Assembly: GCA_031308135.1 (NCBI GenBank) | Contig: JAHLJT010009419.1 | Location: forward strand, 64,562,723-64,626,722 | Reading direction: 5' to 3' | DNA length: 64,000 bases | Source: Acheta domesticus | Taxonomy: Eukaryota > Arthropoda > Insecta > Orthoptera > Gryllidae | Shown: piece after piece, positions 52,193 to 62,900 of the stretch | Layout: each line of letters opens with the position of its first letter | Position numbering within the stretch: the first letter of the stretch is position 1 | Made by a program: the position numbers and the translations under genes | The notes under the pieces: model-generated | Databases searched by the model: none | Seen by the model: the letters and a program-made list of their open reading frames with translations, nothing else | What the model was told of the DNA's origin: nothing

Positions 52193-53351
52193 TCATTTCA
52201 ACTGAATAACAACAAATAGATACGCTACAAGAGAACCATAAAAAGTGCACACAAATTTCATGTCCAGGGAAAACAGAGAAAACAATGTAAACTCGGGAGA
52301 CATTGTTGTTATTTGCTGCATGGTGTTTTTGATTGATGTACACTGATTTCTTGGAATTGGCAATGAATACAAATGAACTAACGTGTGTAGAGTGAATCGG
52401 GCTTCTTGTTTCACTAGATGGCTTGCCCTAGCGAAGGACACAACTGTTAAACTTACTCGAAGCATACCACCAATTGTCCATAATGCCTGTAAATAATTAT
52501 TCGTGCGCCCAAGATCCACAGAGACAAAACCAAACCTTAAAATAAGTATTGATAAAATCCAGGACGTTATTAATTCGGCTAATACTGGTATCTGAAATAT
52601 GGAGTTAAAAGATGAAAACATTTTCCAAAGTTCTAAGTGAACTTTTCGTGCAATTATTAATTTACCCTCAATCTTCTGAGCTGAAACGTTTCCTAAAATC
52701 AGTTGAGGGAAACGCTTTTGACTGTTTGAAATAGTTACAATTAAGTCACATAACTCTTTATTTATTGTTTTGTATATATCTCTAAATAATAATGCTATGT
52801 TTAAAAAGAGAAATTGTAACGCCAGTTCATATAAGGTCACACACAACGTCCACAACCATGCTGAAATTGTTAATGAAAATGAATTGGCAAATATAGTGAC
52901 AAAAATGAAATACACAGATCCAAACAACAACACCTGGATGAAAAGCCGGCATCTCACGTTTTTTTGCTATATTTGCACTATGAATGGGAAATGAATTCTC
53001 TAATTTGCTGAACACTTGCGTCATAATATTCCAGTGTTTAAAGGAATAAGTTGCATCTCCAAGAAGTAATACTACTTGCTTTGCATACATTAGGACTTGG
53101 AAGACAATTCTCAAAAATTTTCCCACGGTACTGTCCCAATCTTGGGGAAACAGCAAAGTCTCTTCTATTATCTTTACAAATATCAGAGTTACAGTGACAA
53201 GCATTACCACAGAGAAGAGAATGCGGTAACCAATTCTGTGCATAGATCCATTTCTTCCCATTCCGTGCGGAATAAGTGCCAGCATATTCACAAACCATAG
53301 CAATGGTCGTAGATGATCAAGAAAGAACGGTTTCATGTTGAACTCTATCAC
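52193..53351 (-). CDS. Gustatory receptor 2 (single homopolymer frameshift)
   Basis: Same subfamily as the GR genes at 39.7 and 61.0 kb: N-terminal DHLRPLLWFVNMLALIPHGM and NGSMHRIGYRI, hydrophobic helices such as LTISAWLWTLCVTLYELALQ and IPVLAELITSWILSILIL, and C-terminal FSLDMKFVCTFYGSLVAYLF / VVIQLK. The frame breaks once, at an A7 run (plus-strand T7 at 52,959-52,965) between ANIAKK and VRCRLFIQVLL. With six A's the product would be 385 residues, the same length as its relatives, and the join (IAKKNVRC) aligns with the corresponding KIKKGYLI region of GR 3. So either a very young pseudogene or a base-calling error. Everything else is intact. Confidence 0.88.
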
Positions 53352-53469
53352 GTTTTGAGACGTCTGCGGAAGTTATTCGGTAGTTTGCATCTAAATAGTG
53401 AGTACGCAGAGACATTTAACATCAGTTTTGAAATTACTGACGTGTACATGACGCACTAATTGAGACGCA

Positions 53470-53580
53470 CTAACATACTCGACGTTATTAACTCTGCTAT
53501 TACTGGTATCTGAAATGAGTTAAAAACGAAAAATTCTGAATGAACTTTTCGTGCAATTTTTAATGTACTCTCAATAGGTC
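53470..53580 (-). pseudogene. Gustatory receptor fragment
   Basis: GACGTTATTAACTCTGCTAT, TACTGGTATCTGAAATGAG and GAACTTTTCGTGCAATTTTT repeat the GR 2 sequence at about 52,563-52,680 (the helix carrying the IPVL-type motif and the RKVHLEL segment), with an internal deletion of about 20 bp. Only this inner piece survives, 120 bp upstream of the GR 2 start, so a partly deleted tandem copy is likely. Confidence 0.7.
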
Positions 53581-53754
53581 TCAACCAGTCTTTAGAAAGA
53601 AGCGTCAATCCATCAAGGGATACAAGATAGTAATTTTTCTTTCAGGGCTAAAATTGAATAAAATCTAGAATCTACCCCGTCAAGATGATAAAATCAGCCT
53701 CTAAAGAACACGAAGTATACCGTTTAAGACAATGGGTCTGACACAACAGTTAAT

Positions 53755-53985
53755 AAGTTACTTTCTCGTATATGAAAGTATATATGAGTAATATACGTAG
53801 TATAGAGAAAGTTACATGATGCTGCCGAAAATCGATTGCGAGATTTCAACGGAAAAACGTTTGGAAATACACGAAACGTACATCGCTGATACCGAAAAAG
53901 TGTTGTTTTTTCGAAAAAGACCGTGCGTCCGTTTATCACTCTTAAAATAAACGTAGGAGATTTTTGAAAATGGATATTCTATCTA
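53755..53985 (+). repeat. Modular repeat family, left-end copy
   Basis: ACTTTCTCGTATATG, then ATACGTAGTATAGAGAAAGT, GAAAATCGATTGCGAGATTT, GCTGATACCGAAAAAGTG and CGTGCGTCCGTTTATC match the first 230 bp of the copies at 15,980 and 43,312. Body and right end are absent. Confidence 0.75.
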
Positions 53986-53989
53986 TGAT

Positions 53990-55960
53990 ATAAAAGCACA
54001 TACGGACTTGTTCATAGGAAAAATTCGTACTGATTTATATTGAAAAAAGCAAAAGTGACCCTCATTATCTCCGCTTCTCCTACACGTTAAGCTATACTAT
54101 ACGCCTCTTTTTGCTAATATAAGGCCGCATCTTCTGTTGGATGCCGTCAATATTTATTGTCTGGTATTTCTCAGCCATATCGTCTTGTATTTCTCGGTAA
54201 TATAGTCCACTAATATCTTGCTCGTAGGAAATATTCATACTTTATTATTCGAAATCTTTGACGCGTACATGAGTAAGTTGAAAGAGAGCTGCTAGCGCTT
54301 CAACATACCTTTCTAAAGAAGTACTGTAGTTTTTACCTTCGATAATAATTTCTTGATCTTTATAAAGTACATTGCATTTTGTTATAAGTTGAGCGATCTT
54401 GAGCGGGCTAACTCCTATAGTCAGAGGTCATCCCGATAGTTCACACTCCACTGGACTCCAGTTTTACACCTTCTTACAACAAGTGCTTACTACAATAAAT
54501 ATTATTCGTTGCAATTAATAACTGATCGCAAAAAACTATTCACCAGAATATATGTTCACTGCGAACACGCTTTCCAAGTACCACTGACACTCAGACGGAG
54601 AGCTATCATTACAATTAAGAAAAGGATAAGAAAAGCAAAGATTAAGAAGGTTTTTAATAGGTTATTTTACTTATTTGAGCATTATGCCATTTATTTATTG
54701 TCTTTGCTTGCATCTTAACTTTAATAATTCGTATTCATAAAAATATTGTATGTGTTGCGTTGATATTAGAAAGGGTCTTAAATTATTCAAAAGGTCCGAG
54801 GGCAAAAAGAATCAGAAAGGCCCGCAAGGGTATTAACAATACCCTTACATGTTTTGTTTGAGGTTCGTAAATACACAGCAATTAACTGGTAAATCACCAA
54901 ACATATTTTAAACCACCACTGGACGAATATTTTTACTATCGAGATAATCGATGTGACGACGACGACGAGGCTTATGACGAGGCTGAAATACGTTACTACT
55001 TGTGGCACTTTAATAACAGAGAAAGCTTTTCACTGCAGGAAGTTGAAAGTGTGTCACTTGTCAGATTTTCAAGAGGTGTTTTATTTACTTCCCAGATAAT
55101 TCAAAGTTGTTTCTGACGGGTTATTACATTGCAGTTACTCACTAAAGAATTAGAAGGATTTAAATTCAACCTTCTGCATGATTTGAAGATCATCATTTCT
55201 TTTAACAATGCAAAGATGATCAATTAATACGATTTAAGGATTTAATGTTTTCATTGTATTTCCCCATAAAATTGTTTACAAGCAAGTTATGTAGAATATG
55301 TTTTTGTAAACAAAGCAAATGTTTCAAATGTTGCATTCATTGCCGACATGTAGTAAGCGGAGGTAGATCAATAAAATTTATGCAAAACATTAAATATGGG
55401 AAAATAATATAATACAGAAGTAATGAGATACAACTGAAGTGTATTGAAACTTTAAATAGCATTAGGAAAAACTAAAATTCTATAAAATGATACGGGCATT
55501 GAATCAAAATGCCCAGACGACATTACAAAATAGAATAGAATACACACTTTATTCCGAATTGTTATGAAAAAAATTTTCCAAAATATTTAGTTTTTTCAAT
55601 TTAGTTTTATTTTTCATTCAAAGGCCATACAAAATAAAGTTTGCTTTTAGATTACAAAAATGCAAAATGCAAAGATGGACACCCGGTATCACTTTATTTA
55701 CAAAAATAATTATTGTCGTAATTATTCATATTTTTAATTAAATTAATTATAAATTTTGGTTTATTGCTTTATTTTGTTTAACAGTATTGCATTTGGGGAG
55801 GTTACTATTATTCTGCACTATGATCTTACGTAAAATTAAGAGTAAAAATAAATTATATATACTATAAAATTAATTTAGCTACCACTAATACTTTCACTGT
55901 TTTTAAATTCTGTTTTCTCCGGCTCTTTCTGCCAGTTTATTTATAATAGATTAAAAATTA
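53990..55960. other. AT-rich spacer, no gene supported
   Basis: Short ORFs (54,509-54,718 and 54,787-55,008) have no motif. No repeats other than simple A/T tracts were noticed. Confidence 0.5.
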
Positions 55961-55969
55961 AAGATTTCC

Positions 55970-57880
55970 GAGAGTTTAATCCGAGAAATTTACACCTTTA
56001 ACATCAACAATATCATATTTGATGAAATTCGATTTGCTATGAAAAAACTGAAACCTAAATTGTGTAGCGGTCCTGATGGTTTACTACCGTTTACATTGAA
56101 AGGCTGTTTTGATGCGTTATTCTATCCTTTACACATTATTTACAATCATATTTTAAAAACTGGAAAATTTCCTAAAAAAATTGAAACTTGTGTATGTCTG
56201 ATACTAAAATCTGGTACTAATATAAAAATTGAAAATTATAGCCTGATTGCTATAAATTCCTCTCCTGCTCACGTATTTAAACAAATGATGTATGTTAAAA
56301 TTTTTAATCATGTTGAATGTTAGTTATCTGGTTAGCAACATGGTTTTATTACTGGTACATCCACCATCAAAAAACTTGTAAATTTTCTTTCGTATGTTTC
56401 AAGCAATTTAGACCATCGAGTTTAGATTGGTACTATCTACACAGATTTTTCTAAAGCTTTTGACAATATTGATCGAAAAACATTTATGTAAACTGTCGTT
56501 TTTCAGATTTTTAAAACAAATGTTTAACATAATAAGTTCGTATTTAACAAATAGAGAGCAATATGTTAAATTTCATCTACAAGAATCCTATGTTTACGGA
56601 ACTGATTCTGGAGTGCCTCAAGGTTCGAATCTTGGGCCTCTATTATTTCTAATTTATATTAATGATTTGCCTAATGTAATTAAAAATTCAAAATGTTAAC
56701 TTTTTGCTGCTGATTTGAAAATGTATAAGTCAATTGAGAATGAAAATAATTCAAATAAATTGCAAGCTGATATTAATAAAGCCTACAGATGGAGATAGAG
56801 AATGTTTTTTTCTTTAATATTAGAAATTGTTGCTTCATTACTTATATACGAAATAAAGCATATCTAAGAAAACGTTACTCAATAGAATAATGAATAATTA
56901 GAACGTATATATTTTGTATATAAGACTTGGGTGTTACTATTCAACATAATCTGACTTACCATCAATACATATTTAATATAACTAATGATGCAAAAAAATT
57001 CTTGGCTTTATTATTCGAAATCCCAAGAATTTCAATGACACCACAAGTTTAATACTCCTTTTTGTCTTGTGCGTAACAGATTGGAATACGCTTCAGTTAT
57101 TTGGACTCCATTTTGCATATCACTAAGTAACCGAAGTGAAAAAATTCAAAAACGATTCTCGAGGTATTTATATTACAAAAAGTTCAAGCAATCTGCTATG
57201 AAATATCTTGTAATATTTAGTTAAAGAATTCAATCAAACTACTCTTGCCAATAGAGTATTTAGTGAACAATTGTTTTTATTTAAAATAGTTAATTGTCTA
57301 TCAGATAACAGTGAATTGCTGTCACAATTGTAATTTAATGCACGAGTATCAAATCTAAGAGGACAAGAATTATTATATTTCAATAAACTAAATCCAACAT
57401 CGCACAAATATTCACCAACCTTGAGAATGTCTTGTAAATTCAATGAATTCAGTAGAGTGTGGGATTTAGACTTCAGTTTTTCTTTTCTATTGTATAAACA
57501 AAATTTAAATACAATATTGAATGATCACTGAATGTGGATTTATTATTTTAAGTATTGCGAATCATTATGACCCGATTATTTTGAAGAAGCGTTTTCCATT
57601 GAATTGATTATTTTGAATATCATTTTATACTCATTTTGTTCCTTTTTTGTAATGACATTTTTAAAGATATAATGTTTCAGTTTTTGTTTAGCTTTCTGAT
57701 GCGTAATGTTTTATCAAATTTTGCAAAAGTATTTTGTAATTGGATTTCTGTGATTTAGTTTTGTGATATTATTTGAAACTGTTGTTTTTATTATTTTTGT
57801 TTTTTCTTGTAATGCCTATTTAATTATGGCTTTGTCCTGTTGTGGGTAATTAAATGAATAAAATGAACTTGATATAAAGA
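55970..57880 (+). pseudogene. CR1/jockey-type LINE remnant
   Basis: A reverse transcriptase in pieces: MKKLKPKLCSGPDGLLPFTL and LKTGKFPKKIETCVCLILKS (fingers), HGFITGTSTIKKLVNFLSYV and IYTDFSKAFDNIDR (palm motif A), GVPQGSNLGPLLFLIYINDL (palm motif B), LLFAADLKMYKSI at the FADD box (Ala for one Asp), and downstream RLEYASVIWTPF with EKIQKRFSRYLYYKKFK. At least five stops or frame changes. The 3' end AATTAAATGAATAAAATGAA at about 57,848-57,870 looks like the LINE tail with a polyadenylation signal. The 5' part (endonuclease) is missing. Confidence 0.8.
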
Positions 57881-58280
57881 AGTAAAAATTTACACTATAT
57901 ACACAAAGAAAAGAAAAAAAAGCACAAGATTTTTCGAGAAAGTGCCTACTTTGAGCTAGGCTCTTGTGACTTAAAAACTAAACTGGAGTTTTAAAGTTTG
58001 TCAGCAAACTTCGCACCAGCTCCTGGTGCATACCCACACGCACTGGTTCAGGCGCTCTAAAGGAAACTCCACAAAGAAGCGTGTGGTTAATAATTTTTAT
58101 AAATTCCAAGAGGCACCATACTCTAATTTCAATTCAGTTTATTAAATTAATATTATCCTTCAGTTTGCGTTTTTTTATCTTTCGGCCGACACTTCATTTC
58201 CTCTTCCGAGGTGGTCCTCCGTCCCCATTTTTTTTAGTAGCCCTCTGGCTACATCACCTGAGCTACCGGAGGCCGATATA
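57881..58280. other. Spacer before GT microsatellite
   Basis: Unique sequence without a supportable gene. Confidence 0.4.
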
Positions 58281-58331
58281 TGTGTGTGTGTGTGTGTGCT
58301 GTGTGTGTGTGTGTGTGTGTGTGCTGTGTGT
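58281..58331. repeat. GT microsatellite
   Basis: Two TG runs separated by a single CTG interruption and ending GTGCTGTGTGTT. Marks the AT-rich to GC-rich transition. Confidence 0.95.
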
Positions 58332-58379
58332 TAACATAGCCAGCAGTCTAGTCCTGCTGTTGGCTCATCATCGTGCGTG

Positions 58380-59000
58380 GCGCCGTGTGAGAGGTGGGTA
58401 CCAGGTGAGTACCGCATCGGCACGCGCTCACAGGGCAGGACGCGCGGTGCGCACACATATTGTTTGCCGCCCCCCCCCCGAACTCGCGGAGGTGGGTGGC
58501 CACCGCGAGGCGTGGCGGAAGGGGATGGTGTGAGATGGAGAGGGGGGGCCTTGGGTAGCTGCCGGTCTTGGGCCCCGAGACAAGGGGCGGGGGCACGCGA
58601 GGTGCGACTACTTAGGACAGCCACAAGCCGCACATGCCGAAAGAGGCTCTGAAGCACCCACCCCCGCCGATGGGGTGGGTCGGCGGTGCTGGGTACAGGC
58701 AAAGTACCCGCGGCGGACGAAGCTGGGGGGGGGGGGCGCATCCGGGCGGCCGCGGCGGCGCGGCGCGCGACAAATGCGGCTGTCCCTATGACCGCCGGCG
58801 GCGGGCGCCCGTTTAAAGACAAGAGGCGTCTTTGCTGACTACCGCGAAAGAGTGAACCTCCGCCTTCGCTAGGGGCGGCAGCCGAACAGAGGTGCGGCGG
58901 GATTCACGGGAGAATGGCAACGGCGGGCGCGCGGAGGAGGGGGCGTCCCGCCCATCGCGTCAGAACGGCGCGGGCGGCCGTCCTGCCGCTAGCGTGCGTA
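58380..59000. other. CpG- and G-rich block
   Basis: Very GC-rich with homopolymer runs (C10 near 58,472 and G12 near 58,724). It yields long overlapping Gly/Pro/Arg-rich ORFs on both strands, which are compositional and not genes. It could be a CpG-island promoter or the 5' part of an unrecognised element. No splice-supported exon was found. Confidence 0.4.
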
Positions 59001-59624
59001 AACAATGCCATCGCTCACATATGCCTGTCCAGTTTGGAGTAACACAGCTAAAAGCAACATTGAAAAACTTTAGATAATACAGAACACATTTTTAAGAAAA
59101 AGTGCAATGGCTCCTTGGTTCATCTCAAATACACAAATTCAAAGAGAACTTCAAATAGAGCCCATAATCGAGCATATAAGAAAGAACTGTGACAATTTTT
59201 GTACACTTCTTACGTTTTCTCCTTGCAGTATAAAATTTACAATGGGAAAAACATTAAACAATCCCAAGAGAATACGCTTACAATATCCGAAAGATATATT
59301 AAAAATCCCATGAAAATAAGTATTCACTAAAATATAGCATGTTAATAAAAAATGTTTATTTTCACTCCAATATAAAGAATTTTTGAATGTATGTAAAAGT
59401 ATCTAGATTTAAGAATTAATAATGTATCGCAAAAATTTGATTGTTGTATGTAAATTGTTTTCAATTGTTAGAAATATCAGTATGAAATCTTGTAAGTTAG
59501 CTAGTAGTCAGCTACAAAAGTGAGAGGTTCTATGCCCAAATATTATGTATTGAAAATAAAAATGTACAAACCCCTGAAAGACAAAACTGCCGAACAGGTA
59601 GAAAATAAATTTTAAAAAATATCA
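59001..59624. other. Spacer, no gene supported
   Basis: A 68-codon ORF at 59,107-59,313 has no motif. AT-rich. Confidence 0.4.
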
Positions 59625-60525
59625 CCGCCCACACTACCTTTTTTGACACTCCTAATTTTTTGGTTTTCTAATAGTAGAAAGGAAATATTATTTTACGATA
59701 TTTAAGAACTATAAAACCTTCTCCTAAATGGTAATTTTCTTTGAAAAAATTGGAGCCATTTTTAGGAAAATAGCATATAAGGGCAATTGTAAATACGAAT
59801 ATTCACAGGAATCCTTTGTGATTTCGAAAAACTTCATTTGAAGTAATTTAAAGCACATTAACTCACAAATACAATAGTGTTTACAAATTGCTGAAAATGT
59901 GCATATTAATGGTGTGAGAGATCTCTGAATAAAATACATTTGTGTAATTTTTGAAAAAACAAAAAATACCTCAAAATGAACGTCATATTAAAGAGTGCAA
60001 ATAGAACTATGCATTCCAAAAGTTTGAAAAAATGTAGAGCCATTTTTAAAAAACTTTTTTTGTAATTTTTTAAAATTGCACGTATTGCACGCAATATTGC
60101 GCGAAAACTACTAAAATTTCCAAACAAATCTACTTTAATATAAGAACTCACTCTGGAAAACAAATTTCATTTGAAGGAAAAATCTTTCATCAATTATGCA
60201 GTTGGAGGAAGATACCGAGAAAATTCACTTTTGCAATTTTCAAACATTCAGAGTTAACCGTGAAAATTGGACCTTTATAAGTGTATTTTACTCTATTTTA
60301 GAAGAAATTTAAAAAAATTGGAGCCGTTTTTGGGAAAATTTTGAAAATATCTGGAGGGCTTCATGTAAATTACCCCTAAAAATTAATGTATGTCTTTCAA
60401 AATCTCCACTTCCGGCAATAATTTTTTTCTGCTGAAAATTCGCCATTTTTTCACATAGCATTACATAACGTTCCCTACACTGCGTATGTTACTCCGTATA
60501 TACGTACGTATAGAGGAATGTAATG
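59625..60525 (-). repeat. Modular repeat family, copy lacking the right-end box
   Basis: Body phrases AATTTTCTTTGAAAAAATTGG, CACAAATACAATAGTGTTTAC, ATGTGCATATTAATGGTGTG and ATTGCACGCAATATTGCGCG. The left end lies at 60,440-60,525 (ATTACATAACGTTCCCTACA, ATATACGTACGTATAGAGG). The ACTAGTGGTGC box is absent, and the sequence begins at CTAATAGTAGAAAGGAAATA near 59,670. Confidence 0.75.
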
Positions 60526-61010
60526 TGGCCTTGGTCTTAACTAAAGTATTTGCTTCCAATTTTCAAATTGTTTTGTAAAATTTATGACAGATGATTTTAA
60601 AGATAATTTATAAGTAATTAAGAAAGTTTTGTTATTATTCAAAAGGAAGTAAACATGTTAATAAGAATTCAAATATGTCGGGATAGAAGTTTATCTATTC
60701 CATGGCTAGGTGGCAGCACTAATTGTCTCCGCCTCTTTCTTCTGAACCACTTAGACAGTTCATCGATAAGATCTTTCTCTAGCTCGACTGACGCTTTCAG
60801 GTAAAAACCCAAACTGGTGATTAGCACACAACTCTAAGTTCCTACAAACCAGTGACATCATAAATCGTTATCCACATCAAGTACATCAAAAATCGTTATT
60901 CACGTTGCATAATTGGCGTGTCTACGGTTCCATTTACTTGTAACTCAGTGTCCGGGTTTAGTACTTTTCTTACGAAGTAGACACGAAAAGGCTCGATCGC
61001 AGCGTTCGAC
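60526..61010. other. Upstream region of GR 3
   Basis: AT-rich to 60,690, then mixed. No clear TATA box or initiator. A small direct repeat, CATCAAAAATCGTTAT / CATAAATCGTTATCC, lies at 60,855-60,900. Confidence 0.3.
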
Positions 61011-62138
61011 ATGGATTCAAACGTTCTAAACGCCATGCGACCTTTGCTGTGGTTTGCAGGGGTCCTCGGACTTATTCCGTACAGAATAAAGAAGAATGGA
61101 TCTCTATGCATAATAAGTTACCGAATAGTTTGGTCGGGAGTATTGCTATCCTTTCACACTGTGCTTTTCGTAATGATAATGATTGTGAAGTTTCACTCGC
61201 AACGTATTTGGAGCAGTAATTTGGCAAGGTTTTTGGACTTAAGCTTTATTTTTGTGGAGTATGTGAGAATGGTATTATTAATTGTTGGAGGACTATCTTT
61301 CTATTTAAAACATTGGAATGCTTTTACAAAAACACTCAGCAAATTACAGAATGAATTTCAGTGTTATTTTTTAAAGCTAAAAATTAAGAAAGGTTATCTT
61401 ATCATCCAACTTATATTTCTTGGATTTCTAGCTTTTGTAGATAGTGCTGTGTTTTTATTTTCGATTTCCCCCCCAATATCAATATGCATGTGGACTCTGT
61501 CTGCAATTCTATATAAACTGGTGGTGCAACTTCTGTTTTTATATATAATTAGATTATTTGAAGATATTTACAAAATAATAAACAGAGAATTACTTGATAT
61601 ATTTCCGAGTACGCCAAATGTAGAACAAGAACTTCATTTATTCTCTGGTGTTCCGGACGTGAAGAATGAGAACCGATTAAGAATAGCTCAGAAAATGCAC
61701 TTAGAAATTTGGCAAGCCTTTTTAGCCTTCAACTCTTTATTTGAGCTGCCTATAGTTGTTGAATTGTTATCATGCTGGATTTTATCAATATTCCTTTCGC
61801 GTGATATGTTAATCCTTGTTGATTTTGAAGGGTCAATTTTCTTTTTCCTCGCTAGAATGTTCGGTTTGACTCGGATGAGTGTAATAGTTCTATTTTACGC
61901 ATGGGCGAGCAATACAATAAAAGAAGAAGCCCAACGTACAATGCACACTCTGATGCGTGTGTCTTTTTACCCAATTCCAAGAAATCAAGTAAGAGTAATT
62001 AAACTATTCATGCAGCAATCTAGTATCACTGTACCGGAGTTCACATTGAGTGGTTTGTTTTCTCTGGATATGAAATTCGTCAGTAAATTTTACGCTTCTC
62101 TTGCAGCGTACCTATTTATTGTTATTCAACAGAAATGA
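61011..62138 (+). CDS. Gustatory receptor 3 (intronless)
   Basis: 375-residue GR with no frame defect, convergent with GR 2. N-terminal MRPLLWFAGVLGLIPYRI and NGSLCIISYRIVWSGVLL match GR 2 closely. Helices include LSFHTVLFVMIMIV, YLIIQLIFLGFLAFVDSAVF, LYKLVVQLLFLYIIRLF and LPIVVELLSCWILSIFL. The C-terminal half carries RTMHTLMRVSFYPIPRNQVR and the terminal signature SKFYASLAAYLFIVIQQK. Start at MDSNVLNAMRPLLWF keeps the same spacing to the RPLLWF block as in the other two. One exon, as in its neighbours, so all three derive from one intronless ancestor by local duplication with inversion. Confidence 0.93.
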   Translation: MDSNVLNAMRPLLWFAGVLGLIPYRIKKNGSLCIISYRIVWSGVLLSFHTVLFVMIMIVKFHSQRIWSSNLARFLDLSFIFVEYVRMVLLIVGGLSFYLKHWNAFTKTLSKLQNEFQCYFLKLKIKKGYLIIQLIFLGFLAFVDSAVFLFSISPPISICMWTLSAILYKLVVQLLFLYIIRLFEDIYKIINRELLDIFPSTPNVEQELHLFSGVPDVKNENRLRIAQKMHLEIWQAFLAFNSLFELPIVVELLSCWILSIFLSRDMLILVDFEGSIFFFLARMFGLTRMSVIVLFYAWASNTIKEEAQRTMHTLMRVSFYPIPRNQVRVIKLFMQQSSITVPEFTLSGLFSLDMKFVSKFYASLAAYLFIVIQQK

Positions 62139-62900
62139 ATCACATTTTCGGGGAATTTTACTCAATTATTTTCTGTAATTACTGTTCTATATTTTTTTAC
62201 TATATATTTATTTCTATAGTTCTATATTTTACTGTTTTATATCACATGTCAGACACATGATTATCACAAATAACACAAGTACATTACTGTATGCATAGAC
62301 ACTCGTATATTCTTCTTGTAAGAAAGGAAGTGAATTCTTGGGAATCACCCATTTAAAAGTTGCTAAAGATAGTTTATATGAATGTAGAACTTAACTATTT
62401 GGACGTTACTACCACCCGGAGCAACTAAAGGATATGCGGGAAATTGAGAAAACTCATCGAATATAATACAAAATTGCTGTGGTATAGAAGTTCGAAAGTT
62501 TATTCAGCTGTTTGAATGAAAAATAGTTTGTTATGGTTTGTTTCTCTGTGTCCATTGTGAATGTACCTATTGAATATAATACTTTTAATTGCTTAACTTT
62601 GAATTGTTTGGCAAAAATTATTAAAAATATTAAAATATTAATAAAGTTATTGTAGTATTTTCACATTTTCAGCAGCAAAAACACACATGATTTTATCTCT
62701 TAGAATCTCTTAATGCCTCTTATTTAATCCGTAGTTTAGATTGTTAACTTCCTCCTTATAGTACAATTGTCATATTTCCTAAGCTTTTCGTAAGTTGACT
62801 TCTAGCATTCCGAGGCATGCAACCAACAAATGAAGCTGTATTTGAAAGATAATTTTTGGCACCCAGCACCAGAAATTACATAAAATCATGGATATGTATT
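62139..62900. other. AT-rich 3' flank of GR 3
   Basis: T-rich directly after the stop. No gene or repeat partner seen. Confidence 0.5.

Noticed and set aside
56612..56640. GGTTCGAATC, a perfect tRNA B-box
   Set aside because: It is the codons for QGSNLG in the LINE reverse transcriptase (motif B).
58331..58822. 163-codon and other Pro/Arg/Gly-rich ORFs
   Set aside because: They overlap on both strands of a CpG-rich block with long C and G runs; compositional.
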